This document shows, in pieces, positions 55,608 through 64,000 of a DNA stretch of 64,000 nt. The DNA comes from CG2-30-36-16 sp964372115 (GTDB lineage Bacteria > Bacteroidota > Ignavibacteria > Ignavibacteriales > Ignavibacteriaceae). The notes beneath the pieces are model-generated. The model worked only from the letters and a program-made list of their open reading frames with translations, was not told the DNA's origin and ran no database searches. The position numbers and the translations under genes were made by a program. The first letter of the stretch is position 1. Each line of letters starts with the position of its first letter. The DNA lies in NCBI GenBank assembly GCA_964372115.1, contig CAYJPN010000011.1:65054-129053 (forward strand), in the 5' to 3' direction.

Positions 55608-57620
55608 TTACTTCATCATCTTTTTTAACTTATTCACTTCGTCACGCAACGAAGCAGCTTTTTCAAACTCAAGATCTTTTGCCGCCTGGTACATTTGTTC
55701 GGTAAGCTGTTCAACAAGATCTTTTTTCTGATCGTTGTTCATATACTTCAATACAGGTTCCGCAACTTTGGTAAACGAAAAATTCTCGCTCACCTCTTTT
55801 TTCCTTACGTCGGCAATTGACGTTGACGACATAATTTCTTCCACGCTTTTATAAATAGTTTTTGGAGAAATATTATTTTTTATATTATACTCCGTTTGAA
55901 GAATTCGCCGGCGGTTTGTTTCTTCTATTGTCTTACGCATCGATTCGGTAATAACATCAGCGTACATAATTACTCTGCCGTTTACATTACGGGCAGTTCT
56001 GCCGGCGGTTTGCATCAAAGATCTCTCGCTGCGGAGGAAACCTTCTTTATCTGCATCAATAATAGCAACAAGCGAAACCTCGGGTAAATCCAAACCTTCG
56101 CGTAAAAGGTTTACTCCTACTAATACTGAAAAATCGCCGAGCCTTAGATCGCGCAGAATTTCAACCCGCTCAAGCGCGTCAATATCACTGTGGATATAAC
56201 GTACCGGTATTCCGATTTTGTCGAGATAATCGGAAAGATCCTCAGCCATTTTTTTTGTTAACGTTGTAACAAGAATTCTTTCTTTAAGAATAATTCTTTT
56301 TCTTATTTCACCAATCAAATCATCAATCTGCCCTTTTATCGGGCGGACTTCAATTTCGGGATCAAGCAAGCCCGTCGGGCGGATAATCTGCTCAACATAA
56401 ACACCGCCGCTTTTTTCAAGTTCATAATCAGCTGGGGTGGCGCTTACATAAATAACCTGGTTTACAAGTGATTCAAACTCCTCAAATTTCATCGGGCGAT
56501 TATCCAGAGCTGAAGGAAGCCGGAAGCCATATTCAACAAGGGTTTCTTTTCTTTTTTTGTCGCCGTTATACATCGCCCTAAGCTGGGGCATTGTTACATG
56601 CGACTCATCAATTACAAGTAAAAAATCTTTTGGGAAATAATCGAATAGGTTGTAAGGACGCGAACCGGATTGGCGTCCGTCCATGTGCCGACTGTAATTT
56701 TCAATACCCGAGCAATAACCGATTTCTTTCATCATTTCTATATCGAACCTTGTACGCTGCTCAATTCGCTGTGCTTCTAAATATTTTTCTTCTTTATTAA
56801 AATATTTTAAGCGTTCGTCAAGTTCCTGCTCAATGTTATAAATTGCTTTTTGAATTTGATCGCGGTTGGATACGAAATACTTTGCCGGGTAAACCGGAGC
56901 CGAATCAACTTCTCTTATTACTTCGCCGGTAACAGCATCAATAATAGATAACCGTTCGATCTCATCATCAAAAAACTCAACACGAATTGCTTCTTCGTAC
57001 TGATAAGCTGGAATTATCTCAACTACATCGCCGCGCGCCCGGAAAGTGCCGCGGCTGAATTCAATATCGTTTCTGACAAAGTGAATATCGATTAGCTCAC
57101 GTAAAAGCTTTTTCCTTTGTATCACTTCACCTTTACGCAAAAAGATAATCTGATTTGCATACTCCTGCGGTGCACCGATGCCATATATACAACTTACACT
57201 TGCAATTACTATTACATCCGGTCGTCCTTCAATTAACGCCGTTGTTGCTTTTAAACGAAGACGGTCGATTTCTTCGTTAACCGAAAAATCTTTTTCTATA
57301 TATAAATCGTTTCTAACAACGTATGCTTCGGGTTGATAATAATCGTAGTAACTTATAAAAAACTCAACCGCGTTATTCGGGAAAAACCCTTTGAATTCAC
57401 TGAATAGCTGTGCGGCAAGAGTTTTATTATGCGAAATAATTAACGTCGGTTTATTTAGTTCTTTAATAATATTTGAAATGGTAAAAGTTTTACCGCTGCC
57501 GGTTACACCGAGCAGGGTTTGATGTTTTTCACCATCGTGAAGACCTCTTAAAAGTCGTTCAATTGCCTGCGGCTGATCACCCGAAGGTTTATAGTTTGAT
57601 GCGAGTTCAAATTTATTCAT
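55608..57620 (-). CDS. uvrB: Excinuclease ABC subunit B
   Basis: The DNA-damage-verifying helicase-like subunit of nucleotide excision repair. Start set at the ATG at 57620, giving MNKFELASNYKPSGDQPQAI as in other UvrB proteins and 670 residues; the longer frame to 57689 would overlap the upstream gene. Walker A is GVTGSGKT. The beta-hairpin region is around YYDYYQPEAYV. DESHVTMPQL holds the DEXH-type box, and TAGRTARNVNGRVIMYAD is motif VI. The C-terminal UVR motif (LEFEKAASLRDEVNKLKK) binds UvrC. It starts one base after the CcmE-like gene stop and ends with its stop codon abutting that of the hybrid kinase. Confidence 0.97.
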   Translation of the reverse strand: MNKFELASNYKPSGDQPQAIERLLRGLHDGEKHQTLLGVTGSGKTFTISNIIKELNKPTLIISHNKTLAAQLFSEFKGFFPNNAVEFFISYYDYYQPEAYVVRNDLYIEKDFSVNEEIDRLRLKATTALIEGRPDVIVIASVSCIYGIGAPQEYANQIIFLRKGEVIQRKKLLRELIDIHFVRNDIEFSRGTFRARGDVVEIIPAYQYEEAIRVEFFDDEIERLSIIDAVTGEVIREVDSAPVYPAKYFVSNRDQIQKAIYNIEQELDERLKYFNKEEKYLEAQRIEQRTRFDIEMMKEIGYCSGIENYSRHMDGRQSGSRPYNLFDYFPKDFLLVIDESHVTMPQLRAMYNGDKKRKETLVEYGFRLPSALDNRPMKFEEFESLVNQVIYVSATPADYELEKSGGVYVEQIIRPTGLLDPEIEVRPIKGQIDDLIGEIRKRIILKERILVTTLTKKMAEDLSDYLDKIGIPVRYIHSDIDALERVEILRDLRLGDFSVLVGVNLLREGLDLPEVSLVAIIDADKEGFLRSERSLMQTAGRTARNVNGRVIMYADVITESMRKTIEETNRRRILQTEYNIKNNISPKTIYKSVEEIMSSTSIADVRKKEVSENFSFTKVAEPVLKYMNNDQKKDLVEQLTEQMYQAAKDLEFEKAASLRDEVNKLKKMMK

Positions 57621-57621
57621 G

Positions 57622-57960
57622 TTAATCGAGCACTTCGGCGGCATGAAAATAGTCGTTGTGAAGATGTCCGCGAAGCGTAACAATTTCATTTTCTTTCAGC
57701 AACTTATCCAAATTTGGCGGTCCTTCAACCATTACTTCAACTCCCTCTGCGTCGGCAGCGTAGAAAATTGTTCCTTCCGGTGTTGAATTTATGCCGCGAT
57801 CAATTAATACTTTAACTTTTATAACCTTACTTGCATTGTTATTCGGATCAAACGAAGAAAAAGCTCCGGTGGTATTATCGGGCGCGAAATAAAACATATA
57901 AATAATAAATACTGCCGACGTAATTAAAAACGGTAAAATTAGTTTTTGTAAAAATTTCAT
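57622..57960 (-). CDS. CcmE-like OB-fold membrane protein
   Basis: A 112-residue protein with one N-terminal membrane anchor (LILPFLITSAVFIIYMFYF) and a periplasmic OB-type domain: VKVLIDRGINSTPEGTIFYAAD, VEVMVEGPPNLDKLLKENEIVTLRGHL, FHAAEVLD. The order of strands and the closing F.A.EVL resemble the haem chaperone CcmE. However, the haem-binding His of the H-x3-Y motif (usually in LAKHDENY) is missing because the protein ends at that point. It may be a CcmE relative with another role. It sits one base upstream of uvrB and shares its promoter region with the divergent DUF423 gene. Confidence 0.55.
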   Translation of the reverse strand: MKFLQKLILPFLITSAVFIIYMFYFAPDNTTGAFSSFDPNNNASKVIKVKVLIDRGINSTPEGTIFYAADAEGVEVMVEGPPNLDKLLKENEIVTLRGHLHNDYFHAAEVLD

Positions 57961-58078
57961 AACATATTTTTATTAAATGATTGGAAATCAAATTTAGTAA
58001 AATTGGACCGATATTTACAATGTAATCATTTGGGCAAAATTTTTGTATTTTATAAATAATCTTTTTACGTGGAATAAT

Positions 58079-58441
58079 ATGAACAAACCATTTTTTATTA
58101 TTGCCGGCATTTCCGGCTTTCTTGCCGTCGCGCTTGGCGCTTTCGGAGCGCACGGATTGGAAAACAAATTAACTTCTGAAATGTTGAATGTTTATAAGAC
58201 AGGCGCGCAGTATCATTTAATTCATTCTGTCCTTCTTGCCGTTCTAGCTTTCTCCGACTCGGCAAAATTTAAGAAAACATTTTATTTCGTTGCGGTAGGT
58301 ATCGTTTTATTTTCATTTTCGCTTTATCTTTATTCTATAACCCAGGTAAGATGGCTGGTGTTTGTAACTCCATTCGGTGGTGTATCTTTTTTAATCGGGT
58401 GGGTTATGCTTATTGTTGAGGGATTAAAAAATAAATCTTGA
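58079..58441 (+). CDS. DUF423 family small membrane protein (YgdD-like)
   Basis: A 120-residue protein with four hydrophobic helices. Start at the ATG at 58079 (GTGGA upstream), giving MNKPFFIIAGISGFLAVALG. The family hallmark GAFGAHGLENKL, a following QYHLIHSVLLA and a terminal FGGVSFLIGWVML identify DUF423. The function of the family is unknown. It is monocistronic and divergent from the CcmE-like gene. Confidence 0.88.
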   Translation: MNKPFFIIAGISGFLAVALGAFGAHGLENKLTSEMLNVYKTGAQYHLIHSVLLAVLAFSDSAKFKKTFYFVAVGIVLFSFSLYLYSITQVRWLVFVTPFGGVSFLIGWVMLIVEGLKNKS

Positions 58442-58485
58442 GCATCCCAAAGATGATCAAGACCATCAATAACATCATCTGAAAC

Positions 58486-60405
58486 TTACCTGAGAAGAAT
58501 CAGTTTTTTTACCTGGCTAAAGTTTCCGGCATTTAAACTATAAAAATAAACCCCGCTTGATAACTGTGAACCATCAAACTCAACCTCATACACTCCCGGC
58601 GGTTTTTCTTCGTTTACAAGTGTGGCTATTTCGTTGCCGAGGATGTCGTACACTTTTAATAAAACCCTCACCCGTCCTTCGGACACGCTCTCCCGGAGGG
58701 CGAGGGAAGGAATGGAGTATTTAATTTTTGTTGAAGGATTAAATGGATTAGGAAAATTTTGTGATAATGAAAATTCCTTCGGAGCACTACCTGTTTCAAC
58801 CTCAACGACAGGCGAATACTCTATATTACCATCAGTATCAATTTGTTTTAGTCGGTATTGAATAATTCCATCCAAATTATCTGCATCGATAAAAGAATAT
58901 TTTTGAGGGGAATTACTGTTGCCTTTACCCATTACAAAATAAATCGTTTCCCAATTTTTACTATTTCCTTTAAGTTTCTCGCGTCGCTCAACATCAAAAC
59001 CATAATTGTTTACTTCTGTTGCGGTTTGCCATACAAGTGTAGTTGTAAAACCGCTTAAACTTGCAGTGAAAGAAGTTAACTCAACCGGCAGAGAATTGTC
59101 GGAATCTGTAAATGTGCCGATATGATTTGCACTTACAGAACTATTAAGGGTTGTAAAAGCTCCACCCAAATACATTACACCCTCTGTGGTGCTAACCTGA
59201 AGCGAATTGATAACGTCACTACCTCCATTTCCGACGGCGGACCAATTGGTTCCATTCCATTTGGCTAAGTAATTAACTGATGTTCCATTACCAAGAAAAG
59301 TAAAATAACCCCCGGCATAAAGATCTGTACCGTTAACGGATGTTGAATTTACAAGACCACCAATCCCGTTAGTAGCTCCGCTACCTAATGTCGACCAGCT
59401 ATTTCCATCCCATTTAGCAATGTGATTTGCCACTGTAACACCATCTCCAAGAACAGTAAAACTACCTCCTACATACACATCTGTACCACTAATTGAAATA
59501 GTCCAGACATCATTATCCACCCCGTTGGATCCCCCGCTGGTTAAAGCAGCCCATGAACTCCCATCCCATTTTACTATGTGTTTAGCTGATGTTGTACCAT
59601 CACCCAGCGTAACAAAGTTGCCGCCAATATAAACGTTAGTTCCGCTGACGGCTATGGCATAAACGGTGTTATTTACCCCGTTTGAAACTCCACTTGTTAA
59701 TGCCGACCATTCTGTTCCGTTCCACTTTGCAATACTTTTGACAGATGTTGTGTTGTCTCCCAACAAATTAAAACTACCACCAACATAGACATCACTACCA
59801 CTGGCAGCTATTGCGTAGACATTGTGAGCAAGCCCATCAATTCCTGCGTTCCCTAGTCTTGACCAGCCGTTGCCATCCCATTTGGCAATGTGATTAACTT
59901 GAGTTCCATCGCCAAAGGCGGTAAAATATCCACCAACATAAACATCGGGACCACTTATTGATATGGCTTTAACCGTATTGTTTACTCCATTGGAACCGCC
60001 AACCGGCAGCACAGACCAACTACTTCCATTCCATTTTGCAATGTTTTTTGCTGATGTAGTCCCATCTCCAAGAGAAGTAAAACTTCCTCCAACATAAACA
60101 TCACTCCCATTTATGGCTATTACGTTTACTGTCCCATTTACTCCATTTATTCCACTGCCAGTTACTGAATTCCAGGTAAATGTTGTTATTTTATTAATGG
60201 AATTACGTTTTTCAAATATAGGTGCTCCATTTTTATCCAAATTCATATTAAAACCATCCACATTATAAGAACCGGTGGAGCCTGCTTTAATGAAGCCATT
60301 TGTGTCTAATATTTTTCCCACACTCTCCTGCTGTGCTTTCAACGTAAAACTGGAAATAACATTCAGATAAAAGAATAAGCTTGTGAACACTATTTTGGTT
60401 ATCAT
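58486..60405 (-). CDS. T9SS-secreted beta-propeller repeat protein
   Basis: A 639-residue protein with a signal peptide (to LKAQ, about 25). Residues 70-430 hold seven to eight repeats of about 48 residues: VYAIAVSGTNVYIGGNFVTLGDGTTSAKHIVKWDGSSWAAL. The repeat protein type is widespread in bacterial exported proteins, and a propeller is expected. An FN3-like domain follows (PVELTSFTASLSGFTTTLVWQ to YRLKQIDTDGNIEYS), then a type A sorting domain. The sorting loop is the longest in the window (SLALRESVSEGRVRVL) because of an in-frame GC-rich hairpin element at 58665-58707. No catalytic motif is visible. Confidence 0.86.
   Translation of the reverse strand: MITKIVFTSLFFYLNVISSFTLKAQQESVGKILDTNGFIKAGSTGSYNVDGFNMNLDKNGAPIFEKRNSINKITTFTWNSVTGSGINGVNGTVNVIAINGSDVYVGGSFTSLGDGTTSAKNIAKWNGSSWSVLPVGGSNGVNNTVKAISISGPDVYVGGYFTAFGDGTQVNHIAKWDGNGWSRLGNAGIDGLAHNVYAIAASGSDVYVGGSFNLLGDNTTSVKSIAKWNGTEWSALTSGVSNGVNNTVYAIAVSGTNVYIGGNFVTLGDGTTSAKHIVKWDGSSWAALTSGGSNGVDNDVWTISISGTDVYVGGSFTVLGDGVTVANHIAKWDGNSWSTLGSGATNGIGGLVNSTSVNGTDLYAGGYFTFLGNGTSVNYLAKWNGTNWSAVGNGGSDVINSLQVSTTEGVMYLGGAFTTLNSSVSANHIGTFTDSDNSLPVELTSFTASLSGFTTTLVWQTATEVNNYGFDVERREKLKGNSKNWETIYFVMGKGNSNSPQKYSFIDADNLDGIIQYRLKQIDTDGNIEYSPVVEVETGSAPKEFSLSQNFPNPFNPSTKIKYSIPSLALRESVSEGRVRVLLKVYDILGNEIATLVNEEKPPGVYEVEFDGSQLSSGVYFYSLNAGNFSQVKKLILLR
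58665..58707 (-). repeat. GC-rich nested hairpin element inside a sorting domain
   Basis: CCCTC...GAGGG arms enclose two smaller stems (gtcc-ttc-ggac and ctctccc-ggagggcgag). The 43 bases are translated as SLALRESVSEGRVRV in the loop before LLKVYDILG, adding about ten residues. The base composition is sharply different from the AT-rich flanks. Confidence 0.7.
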
Positions 60406-60450
60406 ATTTTCCTCATTGTATTTAGCATAAAAACGTTTCTTATGACAATT

Positions 60451-62793
60451 TTATTTTATAAGAAGTAATTTTTTTATTCCAGTAAAGTCTTCCGTCTGCA
60501 TTTTGCAAAAATAAATTCCGCTTGCAAGTTTTGAAGCATCAAAATTCACTTCATGATTTCCGGCATCTTCCACTTCGTTAACTAATACGCTCACTTCTTT
60601 CCCTAGAACATCAAATACTTTTAGAGTAACAAAACTATTTTGGGGAAGTTGATACCGGATAGTAGTGTTTGGATTGAATGGATTTGGATAATTCTGGCTT
60701 AACAAAAACTTCAATGGTAATTGTGTTTTAACTTCTACTTCTTCGGAATATTTAAATGTTCCATCATTATCAATTTGTTTTAATCTGTAGGAAAGATTAA
60801 GAGCAGGATCAAGGGAAAGATTGTCTGTAAATGAATATTCCTTTGTGGAATTGCTATTTCCATGCCCTTGTACAAAACCAACTTTTTGCCAATTAAGATT
60901 TCTCACTTCGTTCGAAATGAAAGATGCTCTTTCAATTTCAAACCCATAATTATTTACTTCCGTAACTGTCCGCCATTTTAATTCAACATAAGATGATATG
61001 AATGAAACAGTAAAAGAAGTAAGTTCTACCGGAAGCGGGGTAGTTTCAGAATTTAATAAATATCTTCGCATGGTAACTTTACTGTTCAAGCCTGCTTCTG
61101 TGTGTGCTTCATAAGGAATTCCGTTAGAGTTTATCGCAACAACCGGGTAATCTGTACTAGTGTTTGTAATTGTAGCTGTGCCAACAAATTGCCATGATGT
61201 TCCATCATATTTTTTTACCACCATATATCCGCTCTCGGTATATGTTACGTAAGGAGTTCCATCTGAAGCAAAAGCTAAATATGATTGTGAAGCACCTCCC
61301 GCTTTAGAAATATTACTACCAACAGGAACCCACCAGTTTGAGCTATCTTTCATTACTGTCACTCTTGAATCAACATAAACAACGTAAGGAACATTGCTTG
61401 GCGAAAATGCTATCTTGATAAAATATGCAGTACTTGATGAAAAACTTGGTGAACCAACGTAATCCCATTTGGGAGTTCTGCTGTCAACAAAATTCATAAC
61501 AGAAGCCTTACCGTTTAAGTACCTCAACGCAAAATGTGGCACGCCATCATTGGATAAACAGAAATCTTGATCCCCTGGTGAAAGGGGTGTAACTCCCGCT
61601 GTTCCAAGAATATTCCAAAAACTTCCATCAAAATACATTGCTGTTGGTTTTCCACTATTTGCACCATCTGCAAAACCAACGTAAGGGGTTCCAGAGGAAT
61701 TAACTGCAATTTGAATATCGGTAGCAGAACCGGCAGAGAATCCGGCGGCACCAACTACTACCCAATTAGTCCCATTAAATTTTTGTACGGTTACTTTGTT
61801 TGAATTCGCTCCATCTTGATAAGCGACATACAGAGTTCCATTCGAAGCCATGGTCATACAGAGATACATTGCCGAACTGGCTGAAAAACCTTTTGTTCCT
61901 ACAGCAACCCAGCTTGACCCGTCATACTTCATCACAGTAACTTTATTTCCGTTAGCGTTGTCAATATATCCTACATACGGCGTTCCATCGGACGCAATTG
62001 CTAAATTTACATGGTAAACTAATCCGTCGGAAATGCCCGCTGTGCCAAGTGTATACCAGCTTTTTCCGCCGTCAAATAAAATCCATGTTGGGCTGTTAAC
62101 AAGCGTACCATCATTATTATTAGCTGTTGCATCAGAAACTGTTGTTCCAACTCCTTCATCAAATTTCCAATAACCTATAAGCCCTGGTTCAGTTCCAACA
62201 AGTTGCCTGCTCATAGCCGCTTGAATGCTATCAACCTTACGAGTATAATTCCAAATTCTTACTTCATCAATTGATCCATTAAAATAATTTCCAAATGCAT
62301 CTGCACCAGAACTGGCCTCTGCTCCTATAATTAAAGAGTTATTATAGGAATATTGAATTGGATATATTGCGCCTGCATCGTTAGTCGCTTTCAAAACTCC
62401 ATCAAGATATATTTTCGAATATTGTCCATCGTAGGTTCCCGCAACGTGATGCCAACCGGTTCCAAAATCACTTTGGCTGAAATACACATCCGCATTGTTA
62501 CCATTTCTGTTTACTATAAAATGAAGTTGCATTATTCCGCCAACCTGCCCAATATTAAATTCATAACCGCCAACTTCTGTATTACCAACTATGCCAGGGG
62601 TGTACGCCCAAGTATTTACATTCAGCCACGCTTCAACCGTAATAGCACTTTGCGACTGAAGAACGCTGCTGTATGGAACGCGAACGTATGTGCTCGTAGA
62701 AGTTGAAAAAGTCAACGCAGAATTTGTTTGAGCGCGGAGATTATTTTGAAACAATAATCCGAATAGCAAAACAAGTAAAAGTGTTTTTTTCAT
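60451..62793 (-). CDS. T9SS-secreted protein with LamG domain and propeller repeats
   Basis: A 780-residue protein with a signal peptide (about 1-21, NLRAQ). Residues 22-235 form a LamG/concanavalin-like domain (SAITVEAWLNVNTW, GWHHVAGTYDGQYSKIYLDG, IDEVRIWNYTR, LIGYWKFDEG), a fold that usually binds carbohydrate. Residues 240-610 are roughly 55-residue repeats (DGTPYVGYIDNANGNKVTVMKYDGSSWVAVG) likely to make a propeller. An FN3-like domain (PVELTSFTVSFISSYVELKW) has the insert SFISNEVRN from a repeat at 60896-60922. A short-loop sorting domain ends the protein (LSQNYPNPFNP to KKLLLIK). A polysaccharide-binding surface protein is plausible. Confidence 0.87.
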   Translation of the reverse strand: MKKTLLLVLLFGLLFQNNLRAQTNSALTFSTSTSTYVRVPYSSVLQSQSAITVEAWLNVNTWAYTPGIVGNTEVGGYEFNIGQVGGIMQLHFIVNRNGNNADVYFSQSDFGTGWHHVAGTYDGQYSKIYLDGVLKATNDAGAIYPIQYSYNNSLIIGAEASSGADAFGNYFNGSIDEVRIWNYTRKVDSIQAAMSRQLVGTEPGLIGYWKFDEGVGTTVSDATANNNDGTLVNSPTWILFDGGKSWYTLGTAGISDGLVYHVNLAIASDGTPYVGYIDNANGNKVTVMKYDGSSWVAVGTKGFSASSAMYLCMTMASNGTLYVAYQDGANSNKVTVQKFNGTNWVVVGAAGFSAGSATDIQIAVNSSGTPYVGFADGANSGKPTAMYFDGSFWNILGTAGVTPLSPGDQDFCLSNDGVPHFALRYLNGKASVMNFVDSRTPKWDYVGSPSFSSSTAYFIKIAFSPSNVPYVVYVDSRVTVMKDSSNWWVPVGSNISKAGGASQSYLAFASDGTPYVTYTESGYMVVKKYDGTSWQFVGTATITNTSTDYPVVAINSNGIPYEAHTEAGLNSKVTMRRYLLNSETTPLPVELTSFTVSFISSYVELKWRTVTEVNNYGFEIERASFISNEVRNLNWQKVGFVQGHGNSNSTKEYSFTDNLSLDPALNLSYRLKQIDNDGTFKYSEEVEVKTQLPLKFLLSQNYPNPFNPNTTIRYQLPQNSFVTLKVFDVLGKEVSVLVNEVEDAGNHEVNFDASKLASGIYFCKMQTEDFTGIKKLLLIK
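60896..60922 (-). repeat. CATTTCGAACGAAGTGAGAAATCT-like repeat in the FN3-like linker
   Basis: On the minus strand the bases read tcatttcgaacgaagtgaga then aatct, translated as SFISNEVRNL between FEIER and WQKVGFV. I recognise this string as a dispersed repeat seen in other Bacteroidota genomes, from memory only. Confidence 0.5.
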
Positions 62794-63250
62794 TTTTATC
62801 CTTTATTTATATAAAAGAAATATTTTGTTTGAGAACTATTTTTTTTCTTATGCCAAACTAATTGTCGATTTTTTGATTAATAAAGTCTTTGGCATGAGCG
62901 GATTTAGACAGACTTTAGCGGTATGATGTTGACATTATGTGAGCGTAATTAGAAACAGCATTGGTGTGTTTTTCCTGAAATCTTATATTTATTTGCACTG
63001 AAAGATTTTTCTTCCTTTAACTTAGAACTGAATTAAGTCTCAAATGTGTACAACAATATATTTTGAGATAACCATTTATTGTGTATTTTCATTCTTCTGA
63101 AAAAATGATTCTAATACTGATAGTCTTGAGATTTGAAATCGGAGGAATATCATATCTTGTCATGACTATTTTAGAACCAATTGTACATGAATTTTAAATT
63201 ATTTTTTAAACTACATGCCGTATTATTGTGACGGTTAATTTTGATAGACT
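62794..63250. other. Intergenic region between divergent T9SS gene and LytTR regulator
   Basis: About 455 AT-rich bases without a supportable gene, RNA or clear palindrome. It should hold the promoters of both divergent genes. Possible LytTR target repeats could not be recognised. Confidence 0.4.
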
Positions 63251-64000
63251 ATGAATAAAAAGAAAAAAATTCTTATAATTGATGACGATGACGGCATTCG
63301 CCAATCATTGTCAGAACTGTTCCCTCTTCTCAATTATAAGTGTATAACTTCCGCAAATGGTAAGGATGGGATCAGATATGCCCGCAAAGAAAAACCCGAT
63401 CTGATAATTTGCGATATAATGATGCCGGAAATTGATGGTTACAGTGTTCTTGATGCACTAAGTAAACTGCCGGAAACTTCCAATATCCCTTTCATCTTCC
63501 TAACAGCCAAAGGAGATGTTTCTGACTTTAGAAAAGGAATGGAATTAGGTGCTGATGACTATTTGTCAAAACCGTTTACCATTAATGAACTTACAAAAGC
63601 CATTGATATTCGATTTGCAAAACAAGAAAAGATCAATAAAATGGTTGATGAAAAGTCTGAGTTAAATTTGCGCGCAAAAAAGATTCAGAAAGATTCCCAT
63701 TTAATCTTAATGGTCTCCAATCATCCTGAAAGCGTTAAAGCGCAGAATATAGTATACATAGAAGCATTAGAGCATTACTGTAATGTTTTTACTGTTGACT
63801 CCAAAAAATTGTTGGTGCGTAAATCTATGAAGGAATGGGAGAATATTCTTCCGCAGGATTTGTTCATAAGAATTCACAGATCAGTAATAATCAATCTTGA
63901 TTATGTAATAAAGTTTGAAAAATGGTTTAATAATTCCTTCAGAGTTTATCCCAAATCCGTCATTAGAGAATTAAGAATCAACGACAAAGGGCCAACTCAT
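63251..64000 (+). CDS. LytTR-family response regulator (3' end outside window)
   Basis: Open from the ATG at 63251 to the window edge (250 codons, no stop). A receiver domain (1-120) has acidic residues DDDD at 11-14, phospho-acceptor Asp55 (LIICDIMMPEIDG) and Lys107 (YLSKPF). A helical linker (125-150) leads to a LytTR DNA-binding domain (about 155-250): IVYIEALEHYCNVFT, FIRIHRSVIINLDYVIKFE. LytTR regulators bind direct repeats and often control surface or secreted factors. The receiver is of the OmpR/PleD-like sort rather than the usual AgrA-like sort. No kinase is adjacent within the window. Confidence 0.9.
   Translation, partial: MNKKKKILIIDDDDGIRQSLSELFPLLNYKCITSANGKDGIRYARKEKPDLIICDIMMPEIDGYSVLDALSKLPETSNIPFIFLTAKGDVSDFRKGMELGADDYLSKPFTINELTKAIDIRFAKQEKINKMVDEKSELNLRAKKIQKDSHLILMVSNHPESVKAQNIVYIEALEHYCNVFTVDSKKLLVRKSMKEWENILPQDLFIRIHRSVIINLDYVIKFEKWFNNSFRVYPKSVIRELRINDKGPTH

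Noticed and set aside
1..64000. CRISPR array, tRNA, rRNA or T9SS core machinery
   Set aside because: No regularly spaced repeats, no clover-leaf or rRNA-like stretch, and no Gld/Spr/Por protein were recognised on either strand.

Overview
The window looks like a chromosomal segment of an Ignavibacteria-type bacterium (Bacteroidota/Chlorobi superphylum). The base composition is AT-rich. At least fifteen predicted exported proteins end in the type IX secretion (T9SS) type A sorting domain, with the signature QNYPNPFNP followed by LK(I/V)YD(I/V)LG, ASGVYFY and a basic tail. The style of these sorting domains, the beta-propeller passengers and the mix of ATG/TTG starts with recognisable Shine-Dalgarno boxes fit Ignavibacteriales (Ignavibacterium/Melioribacter relatives) better than classical Bacteroidetes. 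This assignment is an inference from protein families; there is no rRNA gene in the window.

Layout. 1-573: the tail of a T9SS protein, then a frameshifted remnant of a REP-associated (Y1/HUH) transposase bracketed by two GGCATGCC-centred palindromes. 573-1886: a uracil-type permease. 2315-6585: a propeller-sensor histidine kinase overlapping its NarL-type regulator, then a lone receiver protein preceded by two tandem palindromes. 6801-34362: a long secretome island with ten T9SS proteins, mostly same-strand: a 2165-residue LVIVD/Ig-like giant, an FN3 protein, Ycf48/BNR-like propellers, an SBBP-like propeller, a repeat protein, a possible metal-hydrolase-like protein, a subtilisin-like protease and an unknown. 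An acetyltransferase-like gene and one small doubtful membrane ORF interrupt it. 34624-43871: a tight housekeeping/envelope operon (SSS symporter, HAD phosphatase, PgpH-like HD phosphodiesterase, XerD-like recombinase, M50 protease, lipoprotein, MsbA-like ABC exporter). 44038-49113: a GlmU-like nucleotidyltransferase, rpsT, queE-queD, a receiver-kinase and truA. 49457-52804: a tandem duplicated pair of T9SS proteins. 52923-58441: a BarA-type hybrid kinase, uvrB with a CcmE-like OB-fold gene, and a DUF423 membrane protein. 58486-62793: two more T9SS proteins on the minus strand. 63251-end: a LytTR response regulator cut by the window edge.

The most unusual signal is in the sorting domains. One surface loop, just before LKIYDILG, is occupied in different genes by translated copies of unrelated short repeat-like DNAs: an AATCATAAATCATCAATC family (six genes), an AGTTGGCAGT family (two genes) and a GC-rich nested hairpin (one gene). 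Four sorting domains with a short ordinary loop show the probable ancestral state. A second tolerant loop, in the domain just upstream (between FEIER and W..IGFV), carries other repeat-like inserts. Nucleotide identity between sorting-domain segments is far higher than between the passengers, which suggests that the tails act as recombining cassettes. The tandem pair at 49457/51185 shows the same pattern, with near-identical 5' and 3' ends around a diverged centre.

No CRISPR array, rRNA, tRNA or intact mobile element was recognised. No core T9SS machinery gene (Gld/Spr/Por) is present, so the exported proteins depend on loci elsewhere.
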